Shown piece by piece: positions 7,725-15,310 of a stretch of DNA of 47,554 nucleotides (positions are counted from its first letter, which is position 1; each line of letters opens with the position of its first letter). The notes beneath the pieces were generated by a model that had not been told where the DNA came from, did not search any database, and saw nothing but the letters and a program-made list of their open reading frames with translations. This DNA comes from Acidimicrobiaceae bacterium (GTDB lineage: Bacteria; Actinomycetota; Acidimicrobiia; Acidimicrobiales; Aldehydirespiratoraceae). The stretch is from NCBI GenBank assembly GCA_009845995.1, contig VXYK01000057.1:46566-94119 (forward strand). The letters are read 5' to 3'. The position numbers were made by a program, and so were the translations under genes.

Positions 7725-8885
7725 ATGTTCGATTTGATGATTCGGCAGGCCAGAGATCTGACGGTTGCGGGTTTGAGCCGCGGAGAGTTAGCGGGCGTGG
7801 TTGAGGGCGCTGGGAAGGTGATCGCGGCGATGACCTCGCTGCAGGCCCGTTGAGCGACCGAAATCGAGGGCTTGGGAGACGACGGCGTGAACTCCAAGAC
7901 GGTGCTGCGGGAGGCGGGGCGCATGTCGACGCGCAACGCCAACGCGGTCGCCAAGACAGCCGCCGGTCTCGCGGAGATGCCGAAGCTCGCCGAATCGTTG
8001 GCTGCGGGAAAGATCACCCCAGAGCATGCGACGGTAGCGGTTGCTGCCGCGGCGAAGACTTCTGCTGAGCAAGCAGACGACGAACTGTTCAAGCTCGCCG
8101 AGAGTTCCTCACCAGACATGTTCGCGCAACAGTCGCGGCGCTGGGCGAACCGGAACCAGTCCGATGACGGCGCTGAGTTGCACCAACGGCAGCGGCGGTC
8201 CCGCACCTTCAAGGACTGGGTCAACGAGGACGGCATGGGTGTACTGCTGGCCGAGCTGGACCCGACCAGTTATCAGCAGGTTCGCAAAGCCGTCAACGCC
8301 GAATACGACCGGTTGTGGCGAGACGACGGAGGGCGCGACGGCACCCCCGATGATGTCCGTACACCTGTGCAACGCCGAGCAGACGCCTTCGTCTCGCTGG
8401 TCACCGACTCGACCCGCCGCGGCCCGGGGAGTCCAAGAATGCAACTCACCGCGATCGTTGATGTCGAACGCCTACGAGCAGACGACCCGACCGGTGTGGC
8501 AGAGATCATCGGCGGTGAAGCGTTGCCGCAATCTGTGTTGGAACGCATGATGTGCATGTCGACGATCACGGGATTGATCTTCTACGAAGAGGGCCAACCC
8601 CTGTGGGTAGGCCGCGATCGCAGATTCCCCACCCAAGCACAGATCAAAGCCATCATCGCACGCGACCGTCACTGCACCGGCTGCGCCGCAGACCCCGAAC
8701 GCTGCGAGATTCACCACATCGTGCCTTGGGAACACGGCGGACTCACCGATGTCGACGAGATGTGTCTGGCCTGCCCGAACTGCCACCACAACATCCACGA
8801 CCACGGCTACATCGTCGTCAAAACCAACACCGGCTACAAGATCATCAACCCCGACAACCCACCTCCCGGCAACCCGGATCCCTAG
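7725..8885 (+). pseudogene. DUF222 (13E12-type) HNH endonuclease broken by an in-frame TGA
   Basis: The reading frame runs from ATG 7725 to 8885 (387 codons) and matches DUF222 proteins end to end, but codon 43 at 7851-7853 is TGA, likely from CGA. The N-terminal part reads RQARDLTVAGL and then VVEGAGKVIAAMTSLQAR before the stop. The remaining 337 codons from TTG 7872 are intact and include the HNH core CTGCAADPERC, HHIVPWEHGG and CPNCHHNIHDHG with its Cys/His pairs. Downstream re-initiation could still make a shortened nuclease. The stop is not at a cysteine position, so selenocysteine is not a good reading. DUF222-HNH genes are multi-copy in many actinobacteria and often associated with mobile DNA. 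Confidence 0.85.
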
Positions 8886-9024
8886 ACAACCCAGAAGCTG
8901 CGCCGCTGGAGGTCCTGGGTCGATCCATCACCTTTGCCATGGGCCAAACCGACCAATAGTTGCTCGCCAAGGGCCAAAGAGTTGAAGGCTGGGTAGCACA
9001 ATTGGACTTGTGGCACCTGCGTCG

Positions 9025-9030
9025 TAGAGT
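9025..9030 (+). promoter_or_regulatory. Putative -10 box (TAGAGT), leaderless acyl-CoA dehydrogenase
   Basis: TAGAGT ends 7 nt before ATG 9038, and no Shine-Dalgarno lies in between. TTGGAC at 9003-9008 is a possible -35 with 16-nt spacing. This predicts a leaderless transcript. Confidence 0.45.
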
Positions 9031-9037
9031 GCAGCGC

Positions 9038-10153
9038 ATGAACTTTGCATTCTCAGAAGAGCAGGAACAGTTGCGTGAGTTCGTCCGCAGCTTCTTGGAG
9101 GACAAGTCGGCCGAAACTGCAGTGCGCGAGCAGATGGACACTGACGTTGGATATGACGACGCAGTCTGGAACCAGATGGCTGAACAAATGGGCCTGCAAG
9201 CACTCGCAATCCCCGAAGAATACGGAGGTCAGGGATTCGGTTTTGTAGAGCAGATTGTGGTGCTCGAGGAAATGGGTCGGGCTCTGCTGTGCGCCCCTTA
9301 CTTCTCGTCTTGCGTGCTCGCGGCCAACACGCTTCTGCAAAGTGGCGATGAGGATGCCAAGAACGCCCACTTGCCGGGGATCGCCTCGGGGGAGACCCGA
9401 GCAACTCTCGCCTTCACCGAGGAGAACGGCCGCTGGGACGAAGGCGGGATCACCATGCAGGCGTCGGCCGACGGGGACTCCTGGGTCCTCGACGGCACGA
9501 AGATGTATGTGCTTGACGGCCACACCGCCAATCTGATCCTGGTAGCTGCTCGGAGTGACGCTGGAGTGTCGCTGTTCAGTGTTGCCGCCGACGCAGAGGG
9601 ACTCACCCGCACTGCGCTGTCGACAATGGATCAGACCCGCAAGCAAGCCAAGTTGGAGTTCGCGGGTGTATCGGCCGAGTTGATAGGCCAAGACGGCGCA
9701 GGCTGGGAAGTTCTGGAGACAGTGCTCGACCTGGCAGCGGTGGCACTCGCGGCTGAGCAGGTCGGCGGTGCACAGATGTGTTTGGACATGTCGGTCGAGT
9801 ACGCCAAGGTCCGTGTCCAGTTCGGTCGCCCGATCGGGTCCTTTCAGGCCATCAAGCACAAGTGCGCCGACATGCTTCTAGAGGTTGAGTCGGCGAAGTC
9901 CGCCGCCTACTACGCGGGCTGGTGTGCCGCTGAAATGAACGACGAGTTGGGCCAGGTCGCATCGTTGGCCAAGAGCTACTGCTCCGAGGCTTACTTCCAT
10001 GCCGCCGCGGAGAACATCCAGATCCATGGCGGCATCGGGTTCACATGGGAGCACCCCGCTCATCTTTACTTCAAGCGAGCAAAGAGTTCTGAGCTGCTGT
10101 TCGGTGATCCCACCTACCATCGCGAACTGCTCGCCCAACGTATCGGGATCTGA
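9038..10153 (+). CDS. Acyl-CoA dehydrogenase
   Basis: A 371-residue FAD-dependent acyl-CoA dehydrogenase. The helical N-terminus opens MNFAFSEEQEQLREFVRSF, followed by IPEEYGGQGFGF, a middle beta domain and a C-terminal domain with FGRPIGSFQAIKHKCADM and QIHGGIGFTWEHP. These enzymes introduce the alpha-beta double bond of acyl-CoAs in beta-oxidation and related pathways. Substrate chain length cannot be read from sequence, and no other beta-oxidation gene adjoins it. An upstream in-frame TTG at 8960 would add a non-homologous N-terminus, so ATG 9038 is preferred. Confidence 0.92.
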   Translation: MNFAFSEEQEQLREFVRSFLEDKSAETAVREQMDTDVGYDDAVWNQMAEQMGLQALAIPEEYGGQGFGFVEQIVVLEEMGRALLCAPYFSSCVLAANTLLQSGDEDAKNAHLPGIASGETRATLAFTEENGRWDEGGITMQASADGDSWVLDGTKMYVLDGHTANLILVAARSDAGVSLFSVAADAEGLTRTALSTMDQTRKQAKLEFAGVSAELIGQDGAGWEVLETVLDLAAVALAAEQVGGAQMCLDMSVEYAKVRVQFGRPIGSFQAIKHKCADMLLEVESAKSAAYYAGWCAAEMNDELGQVASLAKSYCSEAYFHAAAENIQIHGGIGFTWEHPAHLYFKRAKSSELLFGDPTYHRELLAQRIGI

Positions 10154-10176
10154 CAACCTGGCAGGGGTGACGCGGC

Positions 10177-10620
10177 TTGGAGTGGATCTTCTTCGGTGTC
10201 GGAGCCCTATTCGTTGTCGTGATCGCCTTCGTGGCTGTCGGGCAGGCAGTCGGGCGACTGGAAGTGGAACGAAACCCCGCGGTCTACGATCTCAACGACG
10301 CGGTGTTGTGGATCGCGCAGAGGTTGCCCGAAGAGGTGACAGCTCGGATCTCCTATGACGATGTCGCCCAGGTCCTCAAGTGGCACCTTGACTGGTTCCA
10401 AGATGTCGGGGTCGCCTCTAGCCACGGTCAAGAACTGGCGACTGATCGCGTCCGCATCGAAGGGGCGGTCGCTGCGGAGGATGCGGCGATTGATGCGATC
10501 GTTGCCCGCTCGATGGCTTCGGGTGGTCCGGAAGCGGTCGATGTGGTTTGTGTGCTAGAACTTCAGAACAGGTACTTGGCCGCGATCGGAGCCGTCGGCG
10601 ATGAGGTGGAGGATTCGTGA
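10177..10620 (+). CDS. Membrane-anchored protein of unknown function
   Basis: A 147-residue protein starting at TTG 10177 after a good ribosome site (AGGGGTGA). Residues 4-22 form one hydrophobic segment (WIFFGVGALFVVVIAFVAVG). The rest is a soluble, acidic, largely helical domain with DDVAQVLKWHLDWFQDVG and VDVVCVLELQNRYLAAIGAV. I do not recognise the family. It follows the acyl-CoA dehydrogenase by 23 bp and may be cotranscribed. Its stop overlaps the GTG of the next small ORF (GTGA), suggesting translational coupling. Confidence 0.75.
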   Translation: MEWIFFGVGALFVVVIAFVAVGQAVGRLEVERNPAVYDLNDAVLWIAQRLPEEVTARISYDDVAQVLKWHLDWFQDVGVASSHGQELATDRVRIEGAVAAEDAAIDAIVARSMASGGPEAVDVVCVLELQNRYLAAIGAVGDEVEDS

Positions 10621-10739
10621 CTGGAGCGAAAATATCCAACACTGCCACACGCTTTTGTGCTTCACTATTGGCACCAAAGAAAGGAGGTGGTCCCGCAGTG
10701 TGTAGAAGATCTGTGACCTTGGAGGTGGCTGGCCGCTAG
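10617..10739 (+). CDS. Small ORF (40 aa) with an internal 16S-complementary site
   Basis: GTG 10617 overlaps the previous stop as GTGA and is preceded by GAGGTGGAGG. The frame encodes 40 residues, including LLAPKKGGGPAVCRRSVTLE, and ends at TAG 10737. The codons for KKGGGP are also AGAAAGGAGGTGGTCC (10678-10693), matching the complement of the 16S rRNA 3' end at 15 of 16 positions with the sixteenth a G-U pair. That site is suitably spaced for a nested start at GTG 10698, which would give a 13-residue peptide beginning MCRRS in the same frame. I cannot tell which peptide is made, or whether the RNA is the product. Confidence 0.45.
   Translation: MTGAKISNTATRFCASLLAPKKGGGPAVCRRSVTLEVAGR
10678..10693 (+). 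promoter_or_regulatory. Hyper-extended Shine-Dalgarno-like site
   Basis: AGAAAGGAGGTGGTCC can pair along 16 nt with the 16S 3' tail (GGAUCACCUCCUUUCU), with one G-U wobble. GTG 10698 follows after a short spacer. GTGGTCC (10687-10693) can alternatively pair with GGACCAC (10750-10756), which would close the site in a hairpin. Two mutually exclusive states are therefore possible. Confidence 0.55.
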
Positions 10740-10805
10740 AACAGCTGCTGGACCACTGGCGCAAACCAAGCCAGCTCCACCCCTGGGGCTAGGTGGACCG
10801 GGAAT

Positions 10806-10898
10806 ATGTCACGCCTGGTGCGGTGCCGCAAGGTGCCACCACTCCCTGGGCTTCCAGCAAACATTGTTATTCAAAGCAATACTCAAGAACCGTCCTAG
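10806..10898 (+). CDS. Small ORF (30 aa) ending inside a terminator hairpin
   Basis: ATG 10806 opens a 30-codon frame (MSRLVRCRKVPPLPGLP and on) that ends at TAG 10896, inside the left half of the terminator hairpin. It is in the same frame as the 40-codon ORF at 10617-10739, separated by a stretch with no other stop, so TAG readthrough would join them. The peptide is basic and proline-rich. A ribosome finishing here would cover the hairpin and could affect termination. Support is the ORF and its position only. Confidence 0.3.
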   Translation: MSRLVRCRKVPPLPGLPANIVIQSNTQEPS

Positions 10899-10930
10899 GG
10901 CTATCGCGGCCTTGGGACGGTTCTCTTTTT
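10886..10930 (+). terminator. Intrinsic terminator
   Basis: A perfect 10-bp stem AGAACCGTCC (10886-10895) / GGACGGTTCT (10915-10924) is followed by CTTTTT. It lies between the small-ORF locus and the 63-residue gene at 10958. It could end a discrete small transcript or act as an attenuator for the downstream genes. Confidence 0.85.
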
Positions 10931-10957
10931 GGTCTCGTTTGCCGATATGTTGCGTGG

Positions 10958-11149
10958 ATGGAACGACCGGCTCGATTCGAAAACAGCCGCTTTCTGGGCG
11001 ACAAGCGAATTCAGGTGGTTTACGACCTTGACGACGTGACAGACGAGTCTGTCATTACAGAGCTTGCCAATGGCCCCCATGGGTTGGCGTTCGGTCCGGA
11101 CACTCTGGCCGAAGCTCGGAACCGCGGCTACCGGTTGCGATCGACCTGA
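10958..11149 (+). CDS. Small conserved-looking protein of unknown function (63 aa)
   Basis: The frame from ATG 10958 gives 63 residues with RFLGDKRIQVVYDLDDVTD and GPHGLAFGPDTLAEARNRGY. The longer frame open from 10793 runs through the terminator hairpin and is unlikely to be used. There is no Shine-Dalgarno; TATGTT at 10946-10951 sits 6 nt before the start, as in a leaderless promoter. The protein is soluble and acidic in its centre. I do not recognise it. The hydrolase gene follows 19 bp later. Confidence 0.6.
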   Translation: MERPARFENSRFLGDKRIQVVYDLDDVTDESVITELANGPHGLAFGPDTLAEARNRGYRLRST

Positions 11150-11168
11150 CTAGCGAGGCGACGCTTTC

Positions 11169-11939
11169 GTGGATGGACGGTTTCTTGTCGACGGCATCGA
11201 GTTGGAAGCCCATGTCGCGCGCCCTCGCCAGAATCGTGGTGCCGCTCAACCCGGGCTGGTCATTGCTCACGGTTTCCCGGCCGAGGCAGGCGGTGGAATC
11301 AACTCAACGTCGAGCTTTCCGGGCTTGGCCGATCGAGTTGCAACAGAGTGCGGTTGGGCTGCGCTGGCATATTCGAGCAGGGGGATCGCGCAATCTGGCG
11401 GCGACTTTTCGCTTGAGGGTTGGCTACGGGACCTTCAAGGCGCGATCGCGTATCTGCGTGAGTCGGTGCACTGCGACGGTGTATGGCTCTTGGGGTTTGG
11501 TACTGGTGGCGCTCTGGCGGTTGAGGCTGGTGCGGCTGACGAATCGATCCGTGGCGTCTGCGCGATTTCGCTACCAGCCGATTTCAGTGACTGGGCCCGC
11601 AGTCCACGCAAGTTGCTCGTGCTCGCACGCGAGATGGGCGCGATCCGCGACAGTGACTTCCCAGAAGACTTCGGTGACTGGTCACAGCAACTGCGGGCCG
11701 TTGATGCCAGCAAGGCCGCGACTGTTTTGTCCCCGCGCGAGCTGCTGTTGATTCATGGCAGCGATGATGAGGTTGTGCCGGTGTTGGACGCCCGCGCTGT
11801 TGCCGACGCGCACGGTGCGGCTGATTTGCGGATCATTGACGGAGCAAGCCATCACTTGCGCCATGACCCTCGGGCGATTGCGGTTGTTCTTGGTTGGCTG
11901 GACCGGCAACGCAACCGGTTGCTTTCCGAGGTCGCCTGA
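11169..11939 (+). CDS. Alpha/beta-hydrolase fold protein lacking the nucleophile serine
   Basis: A 256-residue alpha/beta-hydrolase fold starting at GTG 11169. The oxyanion region reads VIAHGFP (31-37), and the acid and base of the triad are present as D198/D199 (IHGSDDEVVP) and H227 (GASHHLRHDP). The nucleophile elbow, however, is G109-F-G-T-G113: the usual serine is Gly111, encoded by GGT at 11499-11501. The protein is otherwise full length, so it may be a non-catalytic family member or use another residue. It converges with the repair gene, with 3 bp between the stops. Confidence 0.8.
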   Translation: MDGRFLVDGIELEAHVARPRQNRGAAQPGLVIAHGFPAEAGGGINSTSSFPGLADRVATECGWAALAYSSRGIAQSGGDFSLEGWLRDLQGAIAYLRESVHCDGVWLLGFGTGGALAVEAGAADESIRGVCAISLPADFSDWARSPRKLLVLAREMGAIRDSDFPEDFGDWSQQLRAVDASKAATVLSPRELLLIHGSDDEVVPVLDARAVADAHGAADLRIIDGASHHLRHDPRAIAVVLGWLDRQRNRLLSEVA

Positions 11940-11942
11940 GGA

Positions 11943-12554
11943 TCAACCAGCGTCTGAGCCTTGGGACTTTTCGGCTCTGCGTTTTTCGGACCGGCGTTTC
12001 TCACGGAGCCGACCGAGCGCGCCTGGGTCGCCCAGGTCGGCAACGCTGCGGAGATCTTCTGAAGCGAATACGCCGGCGATCGCCTCCCAGCCCGATGGCT
12101 GACAGTCGAATCGTTTGGCGAGGATGGACATGAAAATCTGGGCTTTCACCGGGCCGTAGCCGGGCAATGCCAAGAGCCGCTTGTAGAGCACTTCGGCATC
12201 ATCGGTGTCGGACCACAGTGATGCTGGGTCACCTTCGTATTCGTCGACTAGATGCTCGCACAGCTTGTGGATGCGCCGCCCCATCATGGTCGGGAAGCGG
12301 TGGACTGCAGGTTTCTGAGCGGCTACGGCCGCCAGTTCCTCCGGGTCCATCGCGGCGATCCGGACGGCATCAAGGGTGCCATCGAGTCGTTGGGCCAGGC
12401 GGAAGGGCCCCGCGAAGGCCCATTCGATGGGGACCTGCTGGTCGAGCAGCATTCCGATCATCAGGGCCAGCGGGTTGGTATTGAGCAGCTGGTCCGCTTC
12501 GGGGTCACCGGTAACGACGAGCGTGCCCTCAGCGGGTCGCGGCACCTCAGGCAC
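11943..12554 (-). CDS. HhH-GPD-type base-excision DNA repair protein
   Basis: About 203 residues from GTG 12554, which overlaps the aceE stop; a second GTG at 12545 is also possible. LLDQQVPIEWAF, MMGRRIHKLCEHLVDEY and the helix-hairpin-helix LPGYGPVKAQIF match an actinobacterial HhH-GPD family. These proteins are DNA-glycosylase-like and act on damaged bases. The C-terminus is a short basic tail (REKRRSEKRRAEK). Longer frames reach back into aceE, but that sequence is its shadow. The overlap suggests translational coupling to aceE, an odd pairing of repair with central metabolism. Confidence 0.82.
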   Translation of the reverse strand: MPEVPRPAEGTLVVTGDPEADQLLNTNPLALMIGMLLDQQVPIEWAFAGPFRLAQRLDGTLDAVRIAAMDPEELAAVAAQKPAVHRFPTMMGRRIHKLCEHLVDEYEGDPASLWSDTDDAEVLYKRLLALPGYGPVKAQIFMSILAKRFDCQPSGWEAIAGVFASEDLRSVADLGDPGALGRLREKRRSEKRRAEKSQGSDAG

Positions 12555-15264
12555 CGGTGTCTGGATGGGCTGGGTCTGGCCGGTATGGGTCGATACCGGC
12601 CTTGGCGATGGCACGGCTGACTTCCTCACGGCTCGCGGTGCCCTCTTCGAGCATGGCCGACAGCACTGCCACCACGACGTTGCCGGCGTCGATCTCGAAG
12701 AATCGGCGTAGCGCTTCGCGGGTGTCGGAACGACCGAAACCATCGGTCCCGAGCACATGCAGCGGGCGAGGTGTCCATCGCGCTATCTGATCGGGTACAA
12801 GCGTCATCCAATCGGACACGGCGACGATCGGTCCTTCGCTGTCGCTCAGTTTGCGTGTCACGTTGGACACCTCGGGGGGTCGGTCTGGAGACAACCGGTT
12901 GCGGCGTTCGACGTCTAGCGCATCCGCGCGCAGCCGTTTGTATGAGGTGACGCTCCAGAGTTCGGCGCCGATGTCGTAGTCGTCGGCGAGGATCTGCTGG
13001 GCTTCGCGTGCGGCCAGATTCAAGGTTCCAGAAAAGAGGATGGTCGCACGACGCTCGGTCGCGTCCGGGCCATCGTCGAACTTGTAGATCCCGTCAGTAA
13101 TGTCGCGGTCCTGCACGTGGTCTGGACGCGGGGGTTGTTCGTAGTTCTCGTTGTAGATCGTGATGTAATAAAACACGTCTTCGCCATCGGCGGAGCGCCC
13201 GTCGGGGTACATCCGATGCAGGCCTTCGCGCAGGATCGTGCCGAGCTCGTAGGCGAAAGCGGGGTCATAGGCTTCGCAAGACGGAACTGTCGATGCCAAC
13301 AGCATGCTGTGACCGTCTTGATGCTGCAGTCCTTCGCCGAGCAGGGTGGTGCGTCCAGCGGTGGCGCCCATGAGAAAACCTCGCGTGCGTGCATCAGCCG
13401 CCGCCCACAGCGAGTCGCCGACCCGTTGAAACCCGAACATTGAGTAGAACGAATAGAACGGGACCATGGGAACGCCGCTGTTGGCATAGGCGGTCCCCGC
13501 GGCGATCCACTCGGCGGTCGAACCGCACTCGGTGATGCCCTCTTCGAGGATTTGCCCGTCTTCGGATTCCGCATACGAGAGCAGCAGGTCGTGGTCGACT
13601 GGTTCGTAGAGCTGCCCTTGCGGCGCGTAGATCCGGAACTCGCGAAACAGTGAGTCCATGCCGAATGTCCGGGCCTCGTCGGGCACGATCGGAACCACAC
13701 GCTCGCCGAACCGCTTGTCTCTCAGCAGGTCTCGCAGCACCGCTGTGAAAGCCATCGTGGTCGACACGGCGCGCCCTGACGAGCCTTTTTGAAGATCAAG
13801 GAAGGGCGCTTCGCTGGGCAGCTTGAGTGGTCTACGATCTCGCACGATGCGGCTGGGCAGGGGCCCGTCAAGGGCCCGGCGCCGTTCCATAAGGTACTCG
13901 CGCTCCTCTGAGTCCGGTGACGGCCGGTAATACGGTGGGATGCCGTCTTCGAGTGATTCCTCGGAGATCTCCTCCTCCATGTGGAGCCTGGCCCTCAGTT
14001 CCAGAAGTTGCGCCTTGGTCATCTTCTTGATCTGGTGGGTGGCGTTGCGTCCTTCGAAACCCTCGCCGAGGGTCCAGCCTTTGATGGTCTTGGCGAGGAT
14101 CACGGTCGGCTGTCCAGTGGTCTGAGCTGCGGCTTTGAAGGCGGCATAGACCTTCTGGTAGTCGTGGCCGCCGCGGGGGAGCGCTTTGAGGTCGTCGTCG
14201 CTCAGGTGCTCGACGAGTTTACGCAGCCGGGGATCGGGTCCGAAGAACTTCTCGCGGATGTAGGCACCGTCCTCGACAGCGAAACGCTGATATTCGCCGT
14301 CGACCGTTTCGGCCATCTTGTTGAGCAGCACTCCGTCCACGTCGCGATGCAGAAGCTCGTCCCAGCGACTGCCCCAGATCACCTTGATCACGTTCCAGCC
14401 GGCGCCGCGGAACACGCCTTCGAGTTCTTGGATGATCTTTCCGTTGCCTCTGACGGGGCCGTCGAGTCGCTGCAGGTTGCAGTTGACGATCCATTTCAAG
14501 TTGTCGAGGTCGGATCGGCCTGCGAGAGCGATCGCGCCGAGGGTTTCGGGTTCGTCGCATTCGCCGTCGCCAAGAAAGCTCCAGACGTTGCTTTGGGAGG
14601 TGTCGTCGATTTTGCGTTGATGCATGTAGCGGTTGAAACGAGCGTGGTAAATCGAATTGATCGGGCCCAGACCCATCGAGACGGTGGGATACTCCCAAAA
14701 CTCCGGCATCAAGCGGGGGTGCGGGTAGCTCGAAAGGCCGTTTCCGCCGACTTCCATGCGGAAATTGTCGAGTTGCTGCTCGTTGAGCCTCCCCTCGAGG
14801 AAGGCTCGTGCGTAGACACCCGGGGCGGCGTGCCCTTGGAAGTACACATGGTCGCCGGGGAGTCCGTCTTCTTTACCTCGGAAGAAGTGGTTGAAGCCGA
14901 CTTCGTAGAGGGCCGCGCTGGAAGCGAACGTCGACAGGTGGCCGCCGATGCCGTCAGCGATCTTGTTGGCGCGGATCACCATGGCTGCTGCGTTCCAACG
15001 GATGATCGCGCGGATGCGCCTCTCTATGTTTTCGTCGCCGGGAAAGAAAGGTTGCGATTCGGCGGGGATGGTGTTGATGTATGGCGTGCTGGTGGTGGGG
15101 GGAACGCCGATCTGGAGTTCGTTGGAACGCTCGAGCAGCTTGGCGAGCAGGTAACGGGCCCGAGCTTGGCCCTGACTTGCATGGACTGCATCGAGGGAAT
15201 CGATCCACTCGGTCGTTTCGGCAGGGTCGATGTCTGGTAGTTGGCGGGAGAAGTGATCAGCCAT
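12547..15264 (-). CDS. aceE: Pyruvate dehydrogenase E1 component, homodimeric type
   Basis: A 905-residue AceE of typical length for the homodimeric E1. It decarboxylates pyruvate with thiamine diphosphate and acetylates the lipoyl domain of E2. Visible signatures are MGLGPINSIYHARFNRYM, the ThDP motif GDGECDEPETLGAIALAGRS with VNCNLQRLDGPVRGN, the pyrimidine-domain YEPVDHDLL and the C-terminal DWMTLVPDQIARW. ATG 15264 lies 46 bp from the divergent rnhA fusion gene. Partner E2 and E3 genes are at 20096 and 18570 on the other strand. Confidence 0.96.
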   Translation of the reverse strand: MADHFSRQLPDIDPAETTEWIDSLDAVHASQGQARARYLLAKLLERSNELQIGVPPTTSTPYINTIPAESQPFFPGDENIERRIRAIIRWNAAAMVIRANKIADGIGGHLSTFASSAALYEVGFNHFFRGKEDGLPGDHVYFQGHAAPGVYARAFLEGRLNEQQLDNFRMEVGGNGLSSYPHPRLMPEFWEYPTVSMGLGPINSIYHARFNRYMHQRKIDDTSQSNVWSFLGDGECDEPETLGAIALAGRSDLDNLKWIVNCNLQRLDGPVRGNGKIIQELEGVFRGAGWNVIKVIWGSRWDELLHRDVDGVLLNKMAETVDGEYQRFAVEDGAYIREKFFGPDPRLRKLVEHLSDDDLKALPRGGHDYQKVYAAFKAAAQTTGQPTVILAKTIKGWTLGEGFEGRNATHQIKKMTKAQLLELRARLHMEEEISEESLEDGIPPYYRPSPDSEEREYLMERRRALDGPLPSRIVRDRRPLKLPSEAPFLDLQKGSSGRAVSTTMAFTAVLRDLLRDKRFGERVVPIVPDEARTFGMDSLFREFRIYAPQGQLYEPVDHDLLLSYAESEDGQILEEGITECGSTAEWIAAGTAYANSGVPMVPFYSFYSMFGFQRVGDSLWAAADARTRGFLMGATAGRTTLLGEGLQHQDGHSMLLASTVPSCEAYDPAFAYELGTILREGLHRMYPDGRSADGEDVFYYITIYNENYEQPPRPDHVQDRDITDGIYKFDDGPDATERRATILFSGTLNLAAREAQQILADDYDIGAELWSVTSYKRLRADALDVERRNRLSPDRPPEVSNVTRKLSDSEGPIVAVSDWMTLVPDQIARWTPRPLHVLGTDGFGRSDTREALRRFFEIDAGNVVVAVLSAMLEEGTASREEVSRAIAKAGIDPYRPDPAHPDTGA

Positions 15265-15310
15265 ATGTGTCTCTATTCTCGCAGCACTTTTTTGCTTTGG
15301 GGTTCAAGCA

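Noticed and set aside
7851..7853. TGA in the DUF222 gene as a second selenocysteine codon
   Set aside because: It replaces an Arg-like position in a non-redox region, so a nonsense mutation is far more likely.
10740..10800. GCCAGCTCCACC, which resembles the 3' end of tmRNA
   Set aside because: No T-arm (GTTCGA) precedes it and no tmRNA 5' half is found, so ssrA is not supported.
10793..10957. Upstream extension of the 63-residue gene to codon 10793
   Set aside because: It would translate through the intrinsic terminator and lacks a ribosome site; ATG 10958 is better.
13981..15240. A 419-codon + strand frame opposite aceE
   Set aside because: Shadow of aceE; composition is that of the complementary strand and no motif is seen.
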